Positions 1 through 9,179 of a stretch of DNA of 46,309 nt are shown here, in pieces. The position numbers and the translations under genes are program-made. The stretch's first letter is position 1. Each line of letters starts with the position of its first letter. The stretch is from Lachnospiraceae bacterium (lineage in GTDB: Bacteria; Bacillota; Clostridia; Lachnospirales; Lachnospiraceae): the NCBI GenBank assembly GCA_017619295.1, contig JAFZSQ010000069.1, positions 1-46,309 on the forward strand. Direction: 5' to 3'. The notes below the pieces were generated by a model. That model saw only the letters and a program-made list of their open reading frames with translations. It was not told where the DNA came from and ran no database searches.

Positions 1-690
1 ATAGCCAACCTTCTCGGCAACTTCATATACCTTATACCTTACATCCCCGAGAAGCTTCATGGCTGCCTTGATTCGATATCTTGTAATGAAGGCATTTACC
101 GTGTAGTCGGTTTCGGCTTTGAATACGTGGGAGAGATGCCCTTCACTTATTCCAAGGCTCTCAGCCACCGCCTTTATTCCAAGATCCTCATCTCCGTAGT
201 GTTCGGCAATATAGCTTAAGGCTTCGGCTACGTATTTGCTCTTATCACCCTTCTTCTCAATAATCTCATCGGAGAGGACATCGGACTCGTGCATCTGTCT
301 TAAGTTCTTTCTCTCTCTGGTGATTCTTGAGGTGATTCTTGTTATGGCCTTCTCCAGGTCACCGTCCTCGAAGGGTTTAAGAAGGTAATCGGTAGCCGCC
401 AGTTTGATGGCCTGTCTTGCATATTCGAAATCGGAATAAGCCGTAAGGAAAATTACCGGAGTTCCTATTCCTGCCTCTCTTAGCTTGGTTAACATCTCAA
501 GGCCGTCCATCTTTGGCATCTTAATATCGCAAATTATTAAATCAGGCGTAAACTTTTTTACAGCTTCCAGACCGTCAAGGCCGTTTGCCGCCTCGGCTAT
601 CACCGTACAATTAAGGGACGCCCAGTCAGTTTCCATAACTATTCCCTGTCTGACTAATGTTTCGTCATCAACAACGAGGACTTTGATCAT
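1..690 (-). CDS. AraC-type response regulator (YesN-like), 3' end cut by window edge
   Basis: The minus-strand frame starts at ATG 688-690 and runs off the window with 230 codons and no stop. The N-terminus (VLVVDDETLVRQG) is a CheY-like receiver with the acidic pair. The phospho-acceptor Asp lies in LIICDIKMPKMDG, and a conserved Lys in DYLLKPFEDG. The C-terminal part (from about residue 175) is an AraC helix-turn-helix ending at AEKVGY, so roughly 20-25 residues are missing compared with the usual 250-residue family length. The gene overlaps the histidine kinase by 23 bp, so the two are translationally coupled and almost certainly partners. Known role of the family: DNA-binding output of membrane sensor kinases that control nutrient uptake genes. 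The target genes are not visible here. Confidence 0.93.
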   Translation of the reverse strand, partial: MIKVLVVDDETLVRQGIVMETDWASLNCTVIAEAANGLDGLEAVKKFTPDLIICDIKMPKMDGLEMLTKLREAGIGTPVIFLTAYSDFEYARQAIKLAATDYLLKPFEDGDLEKAITRITSRITRERKNLRQMHESDVLSDEIIEKKGDKSKYVAEALSYIAEHYGDEDLGIKAVAESLGISEGHLSHVFKAETDYTVNAFITRYRIKAAMKLLGDVRYKVYEVAEKVGY

Positions 691-2389
691 TGTTTCTCTC
701 CTTAGTTAAAGGTAAGGTAATAAGAACCTTTGTGCCACCTTCATCAGGCTTATAAGCCTTCAATCCGAAATTATCTCCATAGTAGAGCCTTAATATGGTA
801 TCTACATTATAAAAACCGATATGGCCTCTGAGTTTTTCTCTGTCGTGGGAGTTAAGCTTTTCAAGTATTTCTCCATCAATACCGCATCCGTTATCCGTTA
901 CCTCAATCTTAAGGTTATCTGATTCCGAATACGCATTAACAAATATATGTCCTTTTTCCTGTTCTTTCAAGCCATGAATAAGAGCATTTTCCACAATGGG
1001 CTGAACAATCAGTTTGGGAATTACGCAATCTTCAAGTTCCATAGGTAGTTCCGCATCAAAGGTAAAGATTCCGCCAAACCTTATCTGCTGAATCTCCACA
1101 TATTTTTCCACCATCTCCATCTCTTCACCGAGAGTTATAAACTTTCTGTCAGAGATACTGAGTCGAAGTATCTGGGCCAAATCCGCCGACATCTTTGCAA
1201 GATCCGGAACGTTATTTGCCTTGGCAACCCACTTCATGGTATCAAGTGTATTATATAGGAAGTGAGGGTTAAGCTGTGCCTGCATCATGGCTATGTTGGA
1301 ATCGTTGATTTCCTGCTGCTGCTTAACCTGCAGTTCCATATAGGTCTTAAGTTCGCCGGTCATCTTATCAAAGTCTTCCGACAGCTGTCCCAGCTCATCT
1401 ATTCTTGAACTGTGTACCGAAACATCCAAATCTCCGCCCTTAACCTTCTCCATGGCTTTGGAAAGCTTAATTATGGGGGAGGTAAGGTAGTCGCTTATAA
1501 TATTTGCCACAAAGAAACACAGGATAACAGAGAAAAGAATGATAACGGTTGTTACGCCCCACATGGTTCTTGTGATGTCATCCGTAAGCACAGGTTCCTT
1601 TCCCAAAACAAGGGTAAGGTTCGTATCTCCTACTCTTGATAAGAAGAACTCAACCTCGTCATTCTCCTGTTTCAGGGGCTCTCCGTCAAATTGCCTCTGT
1701 CTTATAAGGGCTGCTAAGGCTTCTTCTTTTCCTGTCCTTGTACTGTACACATCCTCATAAAATGAATCAAGAATTGCAATTCCGTATGACTCGTCATAGG
1801 ATTTTGCAAGAATTTCTTCAATATGAGATGAAAAAACATCTGTTACTACAAAACCCACACATTCATCTCCTGAGACGATGGCTCTGGCAATTTGAATGAC
1901 TGTTTTTTCGTCATCACCCATTACCGCCTTCTTGATTATCCTCTCGTCGGGATGTGCAAAAGAAACCTTCAGGATTCCCCAATATGTGGGAATGGATTCG
2001 GAGTACCCTTCAGTGGATGTGGTGAATACAAGATTTCCTTCGATGTCGTAAATGTTGAATCTCGCCACATTTCTGGCATTCTCGGTGGCATCGTACAAAG
2101 CAGTATAAGCCTTGTTCTTCTGCCAGCTGTCAGTCTCTGAAATTCCGCCCACTATCTTTTTGTTGCTTCTTATTGCAAGCTGAGTTTCGTCTATTAAGTT
2201 AAAGTATTGTTCCAAAGCCTCTGTAACTGAGGTAACCTGGGATGCAGCCGCCGCCTGATAGTCGCTTGCAAGCCTTGATTTGAAAACTTTAACCAGAAGA
2301 AGGCTTATGACTATTCCGGGAATCAAAGACACCAAGAAAAGACCAAGGAACAATTCTCTTTTGAAGGATTTTCTGATAATCTTCTTCAT
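668..2389 (-). CDS. YesM-family sensor histidine kinase
   Basis: About 573 residues. I prefer the ATG at 2389 (MKKIIRKSFKRE) over the in-frame ATG at 2413. An AGGGGAA ribosome site lies 9 bases before 2389, and the stop of the upstream gene ends one base before it. A first membrane helix (about residues 12-35) is followed by a roughly 250-residue extracellular sensor region. A second helix (TVIILFSVILCFFVANII) leads into a HAMP linker. The HisKA_7TM/His_kinase signature LNPHFLYNTLD carries the phospho-accepting His. The ATPase domain shows the N box (IVENALIHGL) and the G box (DNGCGID). It is encoded between an orphan solute-binding lipoprotein and a response regulator, which suggests that the lipoprotein presents the ligand to this kinase. 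Confidence 0.93.
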   Translation of the reverse strand: MKKIIRKSFKRELFLGLFLVSLIPGIVISLLLVKVFKSRLASDYQAAAASQVTSVTEALEQYFNLIDETQLAIRSNKKIVGGISETDSWQKNKAYTALYDATENARNVARFNIYDIEGNLVFTTSTEGYSESIPTYWGILKVSFAHPDERIIKKAVMGDDEKTVIQIARAIVSGDECVGFVVTDVFSSHIEEILAKSYDESYGIAILDSFYEDVYSTRTGKEEALAALIRQRQFDGEPLKQENDEVEFFLSRVGDTNLTLVLGKEPVLTDDITRTMWGVTTVIILFSVILCFFVANIISDYLTSPIIKLSKAMEKVKGGDLDVSVHSSRIDELGQLSEDFDKMTGELKTYMELQVKQQQEINDSNIAMMQAQLNPHFLYNTLDTMKWVAKANNVPDLAKMSADLAQILRLSISDRKFITLGEEMEMVEKYVEIQQIRFGGIFTFDAELPMELEDCVIPKLIVQPIVENALIHGLKEQEKGHIFVNAYSESDNLKIEVTDNGCGIDGEILEKLNSHDREKLRGHIGFYNVDTILRLYYGDNFGLKAYKPDEGGTKVLITLPLTKERNNDQSPRC

Positions 2390-2390
2390 A

Positions 2391-3410
2391 CTATTGTTCC
2401 CCTGTAAGTTCATCCCAAAGGGAAAGAATCTTTTCTCTGTTTTCTATTGCGTAATCCAAGTCATAATCTATCTCTTTAACATCAATGCTTTGCTTGAAGT
2501 CTTTTCTGACGCTCTTTCTGTATAGTTCCTCCTCCAAAAGGTGCTGTACGTCATCCCCCACAATAAACTCCATGAAAAGCTTGGCATTATCCTTGTGAGG
2601 AGCATCCTTAAAAATTGCGCATCCGTCGGGAACGGTGGTGGTTCCGTCAACAGGATAGATTATTCCCATGTCGGCTTTCTTGCCCAGCTGCTTAAGGGCC
2701 GTTTCCTCCAAAGTTATGCCTATGGGCTTTTTGCCGGAGGCCACCGCATCTATAATATCGCCGGAGCCCTGGTAAACCTCTCCGTCCAGGTTCTGTACAA
2801 ATTTCCTTATGGTTTCCTCATCCTTAAAAACATCTTCCGTTGCCTGAATGAGGGTTACTAACGCAGTATATGAACTTCCTGACTGATTGGGATCGGCAAA
2901 AGCGATTTTGCCTCTCCAGCTTGAAGCCAAAAGTTCGCCCCAGGTCCTTGGTTTTCCGGCCTGGATAACAAGTTTTTCATTATATATAAAGACTATGGGA
3001 AGTTTCGAGAAAACCGTGTAGGCATGTTCAGGAGACCCGTAGGTGTTATCCAGGTTTCCTTCCTGTGAGGTTTCGTAGGGCTCAAAGCAATCCTTGTAAA
3101 CCTCAAGGCTGTCGACTCCGCCTCCAAACATTATGTCCGCTTCGTCACTGCCATCCTCTGAAACCTTTGAAAGAATCTCGTTGGTTCCTCCGGTTACAAC
3201 CTTTACCCAGATTCCGCTTCTTTCTTCAAACTCTTTGATAATGGGCTCGTAAAAGTTGGCCTTGTGAGAGGTATAGATTACGAGCTTCTTATCCTCGGGC
3301 ATGGAGGGCTCTTCATTAACCGCATTATACGCACAGCCCCCAAGTAATATGGAGGCTGAAAGAATTGCGATTATTCTTTTTAAGTTTGAAGCTAAGGGGT
3401 TTCTAATCAT
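2391..3410 (-). CDS. Solute-binding lipoprotein of the iron/phosphoglycerate type, putative sensor accessory
   Basis: 339 residues. It has an N-terminal hydrophobic stretch and a lipobox LLGGC at about residue 26, so it should be exported and lipid-anchored. The body begins KLVIYTSHKANFYEPIIKEF, the hallmark of the Fe(III)/thiamine/phosphoglycerate family of extracellular binding proteins, and contains the conserved SGSSYTALVTL region. The start codon overlaps the ppaC stop (ATGA). Its own stop sits one base before the kinase start. No permease or ATPase genes accompany it. In established three-component systems such as PgtC-like proteins, a binding protein of this family passes ligand occupancy to a kinase. 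I infer that role here. The ligand is unknown. Confidence 0.85.
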   Translation of the reverse strand: MIRNPLASNLKRIIAILSASILLGGCAYNAVNEEPSMPEDKKLVIYTSHKANFYEPIIKEFEERSGIWVKVVTGGTNEILSKVSEDGSDEADIMFGGGVDSLEVYKDCFEPYETSQEGNLDNTYGSPEHAYTVFSKLPIVFIYNEKLVIQAGKPRTWGELLASSWRGKIAFADPNQSGSSYTALVTLIQATEDVFKDEETIRKFVQNLDGEVYQGSGDIIDAVASGKKPIGITLEETALKQLGKKADMGIIYPVDGTTTVPDGCAIFKDAPHKDNAKLFMEFIVGDDVQHLLEEELYRKSVRKDFKQSIDVKEIDYDLDYAIENREKILSLWDELTGEQ

Positions 3411-4705
3411 ATTCCTACTGCGTGAATTATCTCGGGAAGGAGCTGTTTCTTACGGCTCATTACTCCCGGCATATCATATATTCCTTCCTCGAGGTTTGCA
3501 TACTCGAGATGTTTATTTGCTCTGTGTCTTGTGCACAGAAGAACACTGTGCTCTTTCATAACATCAGTTATCATAAGAACTGCCCAGTCTAAGCCGTTCT
3601 TAGTTTTGACAATATCAAGGCCCTTAAGGTAAGCCTCTTTGTAGTCATCAAGATCGTGAAGGGTCGTAACCTCGCACTGACCGATTCCGATTCGAACTCC
3701 GGCCTCTGTGTATTTCTTGAAGTCGGAAGAAATGGCAGCTTCGGGATCTCTGGTTTTGAGGCCTTCCATTCTTGCAAACATGGACAAACCGAATTCCTGT
3801 AAATCCACTCCGCAAATCTTAGCCAAAGCATTGGCTGCATCCACGTCCTCAGGAGTTGTAGTGGGGCTCTTGAGAATCAGTGTATCGCCTATAACTCCGG
3901 CAAGCAAAACTCTTGCGGTAACCTCATCGGGTCTAAGTTCGTTTCTTATGAAGAGTCGGTAAACGATGGTGCAGGTGCTTCCCAAAGGTTCGGCATCGAT
4001 AAAGATAGGAAGTGAAGTCTTCATGGCATCAAGCCTGTGATGATCGATAATCTCCACAATGTTTGCAAACTCCAAACCTCTGATGCTCTGCTTCTGCTCA
4101 TTATGGTCCACAAGAATTACATTATGTTTGGGGGCTTTCAGGAAACATCTTCTTGTGACGAATCCCACAAAGCCATTGTCGTCATAAACCGCAAGACCTC
4201 TCTTCTTGGAAATTGAAAGCTTGGTCTTGGCCTCCTCGAAGAAATCATTAACCTTTACGGGCGGCTCCTGCTCGGACATGATATCCTTGATTGCAGGTAT
4301 TTTCTCCACAGTTCCCTTTGAAGAAATCTCGTTCATAACCCAGGATGTAATATCATCGACGGAAAGAAGTCCGTAGAACTCACCCTTTTCAAATACGGGC
4401 ATAACAGAAGGATTGGTCTCCTCATAAATCTCTGCCACGTCGTTTAAAGGAGCTTCTGCATTCAAAGGAACCTCGCTCTTAAGGTATACATCCCCAACCT
4501 TTGGATAAATGTCTCTCTTATAAGGAGGAATCTTAAAGTTCAGGGACTGAAGAATACTCTTGGTGGAGTTTGAAAGGTGTCCGCATCTTACGGGAATATA
4601 ATTATTCTCCTTGTCGATTAAGTTCTTTAAAACCGCATAGCCGTATGCGCTGCATACGCTGTCCAAGTCGGGATTCTGGTGACCCGTAATATAAATATCG
4701 CTCAT
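3407..4705 (-). CDS. ppaC: Manganese-dependent inorganic pyrophosphatase with CBS domain pair
   Basis: 432 residues. It hydrolyses pyrophosphate to phosphate in the cytoplasm. The DHH-family metal ligands are visible: H9, D13 and D15 in GHQNPDLDS, an Asp in VDHNEQ, and the DHH motif in EIIDHHRLD. The C-terminal DHHA2 domain carries the SRKKQ substrate-binding signature. Between the first and second DHH motifs lies an insert (about residues 70-190) that reads as two CBS repeats, without the extra DRTGG domain seen in some clostridial homologues. In the family, such inserts bind adenine nucleotides and regulate activity. The 4-bp overlap with the downstream binding-protein gene puts this housekeeping enzyme in the same transcript as the sensor genes, which is unusual. 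Confidence 0.93.
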   Translation of the reverse strand: MSDIYITGHQNPDLDSVCSAYGYAVLKNLIDKENNYIPVRCGHLSNSTKSILQSLNFKIPPYKRDIYPKVGDVYLKSEVPLNAEAPLNDVAEIYEETNPSVMPVFEKGEFYGLLSVDDITSWVMNEISSKGTVEKIPAIKDIMSEQEPPVKVNDFFEEAKTKLSISKKRGLAVYDDNGFVGFVTRRCFLKAPKHNVILVDHNEQKQSIRGLEFANIVEIIDHHRLDAMKTSLPIFIDAEPLGSTCTIVYRLFIRNELRPDEVTARVLLAGVIGDTLILKSPTTTPEDVDAANALAKICGVDLQEFGLSMFARMEGLKTRDPEAAISSDFKKYTEAGVRIGIGQCEVTTLHDLDDYKEAYLKGLDIVKTKNGLDWAVLMITDVMKEHSVLLCTRHRANKHLEYANLEEGIYDMPGVMSRKKQLLPEIIHAVGI

Positions 4706-4721
4706 TTTCTCCTCATGAAAT

Positions 4722-4755
4722 CAAGCCTACCTTTGTTTACGCAAAAGTAGACTTG
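4722..4755 (-). terminator. Hairpin between udp and ppaC
   Basis: The arms 4722-4735 and 4742-4755 form a 14-bp stem in minus-strand RNA, two of the pairs being G-U, with a 6-base loop. There is no strong T run after it, and the stem ends only about 10 bases before the ppaC ribosome site. It may be a weak terminator or attenuator after udp, or a structure that tunes ppaC translation. Confidence 0.5.
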
Positions 4756-4771
4756 CTTTTGATTATTGCAT

Positions 4772-5542
4772 TTATTTTTTCGCCTTGTCGGCCATGATAA
4801 TCTTCTTCATTGCTTCAACAGCAACCTTTACGGACATGGATGTGTCCTCGCTCATCTTCTGATCAAGGCCTGCTGCCTCACGTTCCTGATTCCATACTAC
4901 ATGGAAGCATGCTCCCGCACGGCACTTTCTTGCATTGGCAATTACGAAGAGAGCTGCGGATTCCATCTCGGAAGCCTTAACGCCAAGTCTCTTCCAGGAT
5001 TCCCACTTCTGTAAAAGGTCATAGTAAACCGGGCTTTCCTTAGGTGAGTGCTGACCATAGAATGAATCCTTACACTGAACTATTCCGGAATGAGTTGTGT
5101 TTCCAAGTTCAATGGATGCTTCCTTAAGAGCAATGGCAATGTCCAAATCGGAAACTGCAGGGTACTCAATGGGAGCATACTCAAGGCTGGTGTGCTCGTA
5201 TCTTATGGCACCTGTGGCAACAACAATGTCGCCGGACTTAACGTCAAGGTCAATACCTCCGCAGGTACCCGTTCTTATGAATGTATCGGAACCGCACTTA
5301 ACCAGTTCCTCTACCGCAATGGCTGTGGAAGGTCCGCCGATTCCGTGGGATATGGCTGTAACCTTTTCTCCACATAAATATCCTGTATAAATGTTATATT
5401 CTCTGTTGTAAGCTACCTGCTTTGCGTCATCGAAAAGCTCGGCAATTGCGGGGATTCTTCCGGGATCTCCCGCCATAATAACGTATTTTCCTACATCGCC
5501 TTCTTTAATCTGAAGGTGAAACTGTTTTTCCATTTCTTGCAT
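4772..5542 (-). CDS. udp: Uridine/purine nucleoside phosphorylase
   Basis: 256 residues. The PNP/UDP phosphorylase family cleaves nucleosides with phosphate to free base and (deoxy)ribose-1-phosphate in the cytoplasm. Visible family signatures are the phosphate-binding MAGDPGRIP near residue 25, [18 protein letters not shown], and the nucleoside-binding region [12 protein letters not shown]. The length fits the uridine phosphorylase branch. The start at 5542 is chosen because GGGAGGG lies 6 bases upstream; an ATG three codons later is less well placed. A perfect -10 box lies 34 bases upstream, so it probably has its own promoter. Substrate preference (uridine or purine) cannot be settled from sequence alone. 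Confidence 0.9.
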   Translation of the reverse strand: MQEMEKQFHLQIKEGDVGKYVIMAGDPGRIPAIAELFDDAKQVAYNREYNIYTGYLCGEKVTAISHGIGGPSTAIAVEELVKCGSDTFIRTGTCGGIDLDVKSGDIVVATGAIRYEHTSLEYAPIEYPAVSDLDIAIALKEASIELGNTTHSGIVQCKDSFYGQHSPKESPVYYDLLQKWESWKRLGVKASEMESAALFVIANARKCRAGACFHVVWNQEREAAGLDQKMSEDTSMSVKVAVEAMKKIIMADKAKK

Positions 5543-5575
5543 ATGGTTCCCTCCCTGTATGCATCAGATACACAG

Positions 5576-5604
5576 ATTATACCGCGAAACGCGAAATTTT
5601 GCTA
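5576..5604 (-). promoter_or_regulatory. Candidate promoter of udp
   Basis: On the minus strand TATAAT (5576-5581) is a perfect -10 box, with a poor -35 (TAGCAA, 5599-5604) 17 bases upstream. The spacer contains a direct repeat TTTCGCG-TTTCGCG that could be a protein-binding site, which would fit a weak -35 that needs an activator. Confidence 0.5.
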
Positions 5605-5616
5605 CTTTTAAGGCTT

Positions 5617-7068
5617 CTACTTCTGCAGAATGGCAAGGATTACATCCAATACTTCTTCATTATTCTTTATTACAAGAGCAACACTGTTTTTTGCTCTGCT
5701 TAATCCATGAAAGAGGTTTCTTACGCGATTCGGGGCTTTTTCATCCGCCTTCCCGGCACTCCTAAGATAACCTTCTCTGTCGTACGAAAAGCTCTCATCC
5801 ATGACCATTACCACCTTCTCAAACTCCTTACAGGTGTTGGCTTCTCTGATTAACATGTATCCCTCATCTTCAAAATTTTCAAGAATGAGCTTCAACTCCT
5901 CGGAGTTTGCGGCATATCCGACTTTGACGGAAGGATATTCTCTTCTGTGAATTCGGCCCCTAACGCACATTACGCTGGAAATAAAGGAAGATAATTCACT
6001 GTTCACACGGATCTTGTTTGTAAGCCTGTGGCCCGTATATCCCGGAAGGGCTTCAATTAAGGGCGCACCATAGTTTTTTCTCTCCTCAGGAGCTATGGAA
6101 TCCTCCAAGTCAAAGGAAAAGATAACCGGGGCTTTCCACTCCTTGGCAAAATCCATGATATCTCCTAATCTGTCTGCCGTTATTCTGTGTCCTTCATCCA
6201 CCAGTATTGCGCTGTAATTCCTTTTTACTTCAATCTTTTCATCGGGCTTGCAATAATAGAAATCCACCCTCTTAAGGCGCATGTCCAATTCTTCAAGTTC
6301 CGCCTCGTGGGATCCGAAATGGAATACGCACACATACTCATCCCATGAAAGTTGCATTGCAAGGTCGTAGAGAAGAATGGTTTTTCCCGTTCCGGGAAGA
6401 CCGGTAAATCCGTGGCAGGTTACTTCCCCTTTTGATTTATTAATGGTTTTTATAATGAGTTTCTTAATATCCTTCTGCTGTGAGGTAAGGAAATAATCCT
6501 GTCTTAGGAATCTCGCCGGATCAGTGAGGGGAGATATGAGGTACTGGTCCTCTTTAAACAGATCCTCTATGTCGCCTTCATAGCAATCAGTCTGATTCAT
6601 GAGCACTCCCGCCAGATCTTCCCAGGATGTTTCCACCAGTTTTTCACTTCTTGAGAGCCTTATGAGTCTTTCACTGTTACTGATGTACATGTAAGAATAC
6701 ATGTTTTTACCAAGGCTGGATAAATAGTGTCTGTTTAGTGTAAGCTGTTTCCAAATCACCTCATCGGAAACGTTCCCGCTCTTTAACTCGATATTAATTA
6801 CACTGTCCTCATTTATCCTTAATAAATCAAACTCTTTTCCCAGTTTTGGCATCGTAAAAGAATAAAAGAATGCGAGCTTAAAGGCGCCGAGAAGCACTTC
6901 TCCCAATTTCTCGGAGAAGGTTTTCAGGCCTTCAATCTCCCATTCTTTTATTGTAAGATGTCTGTTCCTTTTAGACATCTGCCTTTCCATAGCACCAAGG
7001 AGATATGGATTTTTAACCCGGGTCAGGGCATAAATGTTGACAGGTCTCATACATAGATTATACAACAT
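5617..7068 (-). CDS. DUF2075/Schlafen-like helicase ATPase with apparent PD-(D/E)XK nuclease domain
   Basis: 483 residues. The C-terminal two thirds is a superfamily 1-type ATPase, with Walker A GLPGTGKT (223-230), Walker B ILVDEGHR (288-295), and a late motif HGLSRAKNSVAL resembling helicase motif VI. The first 200 residues contain KEFDLLRINED followed by INIELKSG. The residues D81 and E94-x-K96 match the PD-(D/E)XK nuclease core. Together these suggest a nucleic-acid-processing enzyme, possibly a stand-alone defence protein. The start is uncertain: no ribosome site precedes 7068, four bases after the upstream stop, and the Met codons at residues 7, 27 and 31 are alternatives. It has no functional link to its neighbours. 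The nuclease assignment is my inference from the motif only. Confidence 0.75.
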   Translation of the reverse strand: MLYNLCMRPVNIYALTRVKNPYLLGAMERQMSKRNRHLTIKEWEIEGLKTFSEKLGEVLLGAFKLAFFYSFTMPKLGKEFDLLRINEDSVINIELKSGNVSDEVIWKQLTLNRHYLSSLGKNMYSYMYISNSERLIRLSRSEKLVETSWEDLAGVLMNQTDCYEGDIEDLFKEDQYLISPLTDPARFLRQDYFLTSQQKDIKKLIIKTINKSKGEVTCHGFTGLPGTGKTILLYDLAMQLSWDEYVCVFHFGSHEAELEELDMRLKRVDFYYCKPDEKIEVKRNYSAILVDEGHRITADRLGDIMDFAKEWKAPVIFSFDLEDSIAPEERKNYGAPLIEALPGYTGHRLTNKIRVNSELSSFISSVMCVRGRIHRREYPSVKVGYAANSEELKLILENFEDEGYMLIREANTCKEFEKVVMVMDESFSYDREGYLRSAGKADEKAPNRVRNLFHGLSRAKNSVALVIKNNEEVLDVILAILQK

Positions 7069-7072
7069 TTAT

Positions 7073-8305
7073 TTATTTCATTACATGACCCTTGTATTTT
7101 TTTACTCCCATATAAAACCATACCGGAATCTCAATTAATGCCACTGAAACAATAAGGAAAGGTGTCCATATTGCCAGATTGCCGATATTTAAAAACCTAA
7201 AGTCAATTAAATCGTAAAGGATTCCGTTGTTAAGTCCTATCCCACCGGAAGGAAACAATGCCTTTGCAACATTGGAAATGTTCTCTGGCATAAACCATCC
7301 CATGATAATGGGCATAAAACAAAGCAGAAATGATAACGCAAGAGAAACCATGGTGTTTTGCGTGACGGATGAAACAAAAAGTGTAAGGCAAACACTCGAT
7401 ATTATCATCAGAATACCGCAACCTGCCAGCATCACCAGCATATCACCGGCATTTCCTTTAAAGAGGCTGATACTGCTAAAAAGCATCTGAATCGAAGTTC
7501 CCATTCCCTCCTTGCCCCAGAACAAATAAGACAAACCAATCCATATAGTCATACATATGAAATAAAGTAAAGTACTTATAATTAAAGAAGCAAGGAATTT
7601 GTAGATCGCAAGTTCTTTTCGACCCCTTTTGGTGCATCGCAATATACTGTCGGATCCGGTTTGATATTCTAACGAAAAAACCGGAGAGCATATCAAAGTA
7701 CAGCATAACAACACCATAAGAATAAGGATTCCTTCATATTCAACTGCACTTGAGGATATTCCATAGTAATATGAAAAAGGAATATCTATCCTCCCGTATA
7801 AATCCATGGCAGCCTTTTGTGCTGCGGGGTGATTCGGCTGCTCAAGTTCCATGTTGTTCTTCAAATGTCCGACACACGCTGCATAAAAGTCCTGAATGTT
7901 TTCTACAGAAAGGGCTGCAATATCTGCTCCCAAACCATCATCGCTGCCGTAGGCTTCCTGGATTCCATGGAGAAGAGGCTTGATTTTTTCAAGCTCATAT
8001 TCCCCTTCATTCGGAAGCTCGTACATATTGTCTACACCATATTTTCTAAGTACCTCTTTGTATTGACTGATTGCCCCTCTGATATCCTCACTTGTAACTG
8101 TCCCTTCCACTTCCTTGCGAAGCTCGCGTCTGGCCTCAATAGCTTTGAAGCCCGTGAGGTAATTACCACTCTCGGGACTGTAGCAATAGGCATATGTTGC
8201 AGGAATATACGCAAGAAAAAAAGCGAAAAGCAAAGCTGCAGCAATGCAGATCTTTGGCAGCGGGCCTTTGAGAATTCTTTTTATCTCTAAATGAATTAAA
8301 CGCAT
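7073..8305 (-). CDS. ABC-2 type transporter permease
   Basis: About 410 residues. The start is set at ATG 8305 (MRLIHLEIKR) because GGAGGGG lies just before it and the upstream ATPase gene stops one base earlier. An in-frame ATG at 8326 lies inside the ATPase gene. One helix near the N-terminus (ICIAAALLFAFFLAYIPATYAY) is followed by a large, probably extracellular, domain of about 150 residues. A cluster of roughly five to six helices follows from about residue 190, typical of ABC-2/NatB-like export permeases. It works with the ATPase encoded immediately upstream. Position last in the sigma-factor operon suggests export of, or resistance to, a compound sensed at the envelope. The substrate is unknown. 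Confidence 0.82.
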   Translation of the reverse strand: MRLIHLEIKRILKGPLPKICIAAALLFAFFLAYIPATYAYCYSPESGNYLTGFKAIEARRELRKEVEGTVTSEDIRGAISQYKEVLRKYGVDNMYELPNEGEYELEKIKPLLHGIQEAYGSDDGLGADIAALSVENIQDFYAACVGHLKNNMELEQPNHPAAQKAAMDLYGRIDIPFSYYYGISSSAVEYEGILILMVLLCCTLICSPVFSLEYQTGSDSILRCTKRGRKELAIYKFLASLIISTLLYFICMTIWIGLSYLFWGKEGMGTSIQMLFSSISLFKGNAGDMLVMLAGCGILMIISSVCLTLFVSSVTQNTMVSLALSFLLCFMPIIMGWFMPENISNVAKALFPSGGIGLNNGILYDLIDFRFLNIGNLAIWTPFLIVSVALIEIPVWFYMGVKKYKGHVMK

Positions 8306-8306
8306 T

Positions 8307-9179
8307 TTACCCCTCCCTCGAACCAAACAGCCACATATACAAATCTTCCAGTCTGGGGGACACGGAAACGGACCCCTCCGCTACCGGGCAATTTCCCAAA
8401 TATCTGACGGTGGTTGAGCCTGATGCTTCATTTCTCAGATTTACAATTTGGACCTTTTTTTCCAGCCATGGCAAATCATAATTGTCGACAACACACTCCC
8501 ATACCTTTCCGTCAATGCTTCCGATGAGTTCATCGGTTGTTCCCGTCTGTATTATTTCCCCTTCTTTCATAATGGCATTTCTTGATGCTATATACTCAAT
8601 ATCTGATACGATATGTGTGGAAATCAGAACTATTCTCTTCTTTGAAAACTCGGACAACAAACTTCTGAATTTAATTCTCTCACCCGGATCCAGGCCGGCT
8701 GTGGGTTCGTCAAGAATAAGTACCTCCGGATTATTTAACAAGGCCTGCGCAATCCCTACTCTCCTTCTTGTTCCTCCCGAAAGTTTCTTGATCTTCTTAT
8801 TTCGAACTTCCTCCAAGGACATCTGCACCAGCAGTTCCTCAATCCTTTGTTTTGTGTCCTTTTTTGTAAGTCCCTTAATTGCGGCGATGTACTCCAGATA
8901 ATCCGTAACGCGAAATTCCGGATAAAAACCGAATTCCTGGGGAAGGTGTCCAAATATATTTCTATACTCTGAGTCCAAAGTTTCGATTGGAATGCCATTG
9001 TATAAAACCTCCCCGGAGGAAGGTTTTATAATATCGGCTATGATTCTCATAAGGGTAGTTTTCCCGGCCCCATTTGCCCCAAGAAGTCCGAAAACGCCGG
9101 GGGTAATTGTCAATGATACATTGTTTACGGCCGTTTTATCGGCATATGTTTTAGTAACATTCTTTATTGTTAATTCCAC
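8307..9179 (-). CDS. ABC transporter ATP-binding protein
   Basis: 290 residues with a GTG start (9177-9179). A GGGAG ribosome site lies 8 bases upstream, inside the preceding gene, which it overlaps by 29 bp. Walker A is LGANGAGKTTL (about residue 34), the Q loop lies at HLPQEFGFY, the ABC signature is a shortened LSGGTRRRVG, Walker B is VLILDEPTAGLDPG, and the switch His is in ISTHIVSD. The signature has Thr in place of the usual Gln, which is common in the CcmA/NatA export subfamily. It energises the ABC-2 permease encoded next. The C-terminal 60 residues are a typical regulatory extension. Confidence 0.92.
   Translation of the reverse strand: MELTIKNVTKTYADKTAVNNVSLTITPGVFGLLGANGAGKTTLMRIIADIIKPSSGEVLYNGIPIETLDSEYRNIFGHLPQEFGFYPEFRVTDYLEYIAAIKGLTKKDTKQRIEELLVQMSLEEVRNKKIKKLSGGTRRRVGIAQALLNNPEVLILDEPTAGLDPGERIKFRSLLSEFSKKRIVLISTHIVSDIEYIASRNAIMKEGEIIQTGTTDELIGSIDGKVWECVVDNYDLPWLEKKVQIVNLRNEASGSTTVRYLGNCPVAEGSVSVSPRLEDLYMWLFGSREG

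Noticed and set aside
7817-8290. 157-codon plus-strand frame, and similar long plus-strand frames at 8482-8901, 14943-15362 and 31868-32509
   Set aside because: Each lies opposite a well-supported minus-strand gene, has no ribosome site or recognisable motif, and follows from the codon bias of the real gene.
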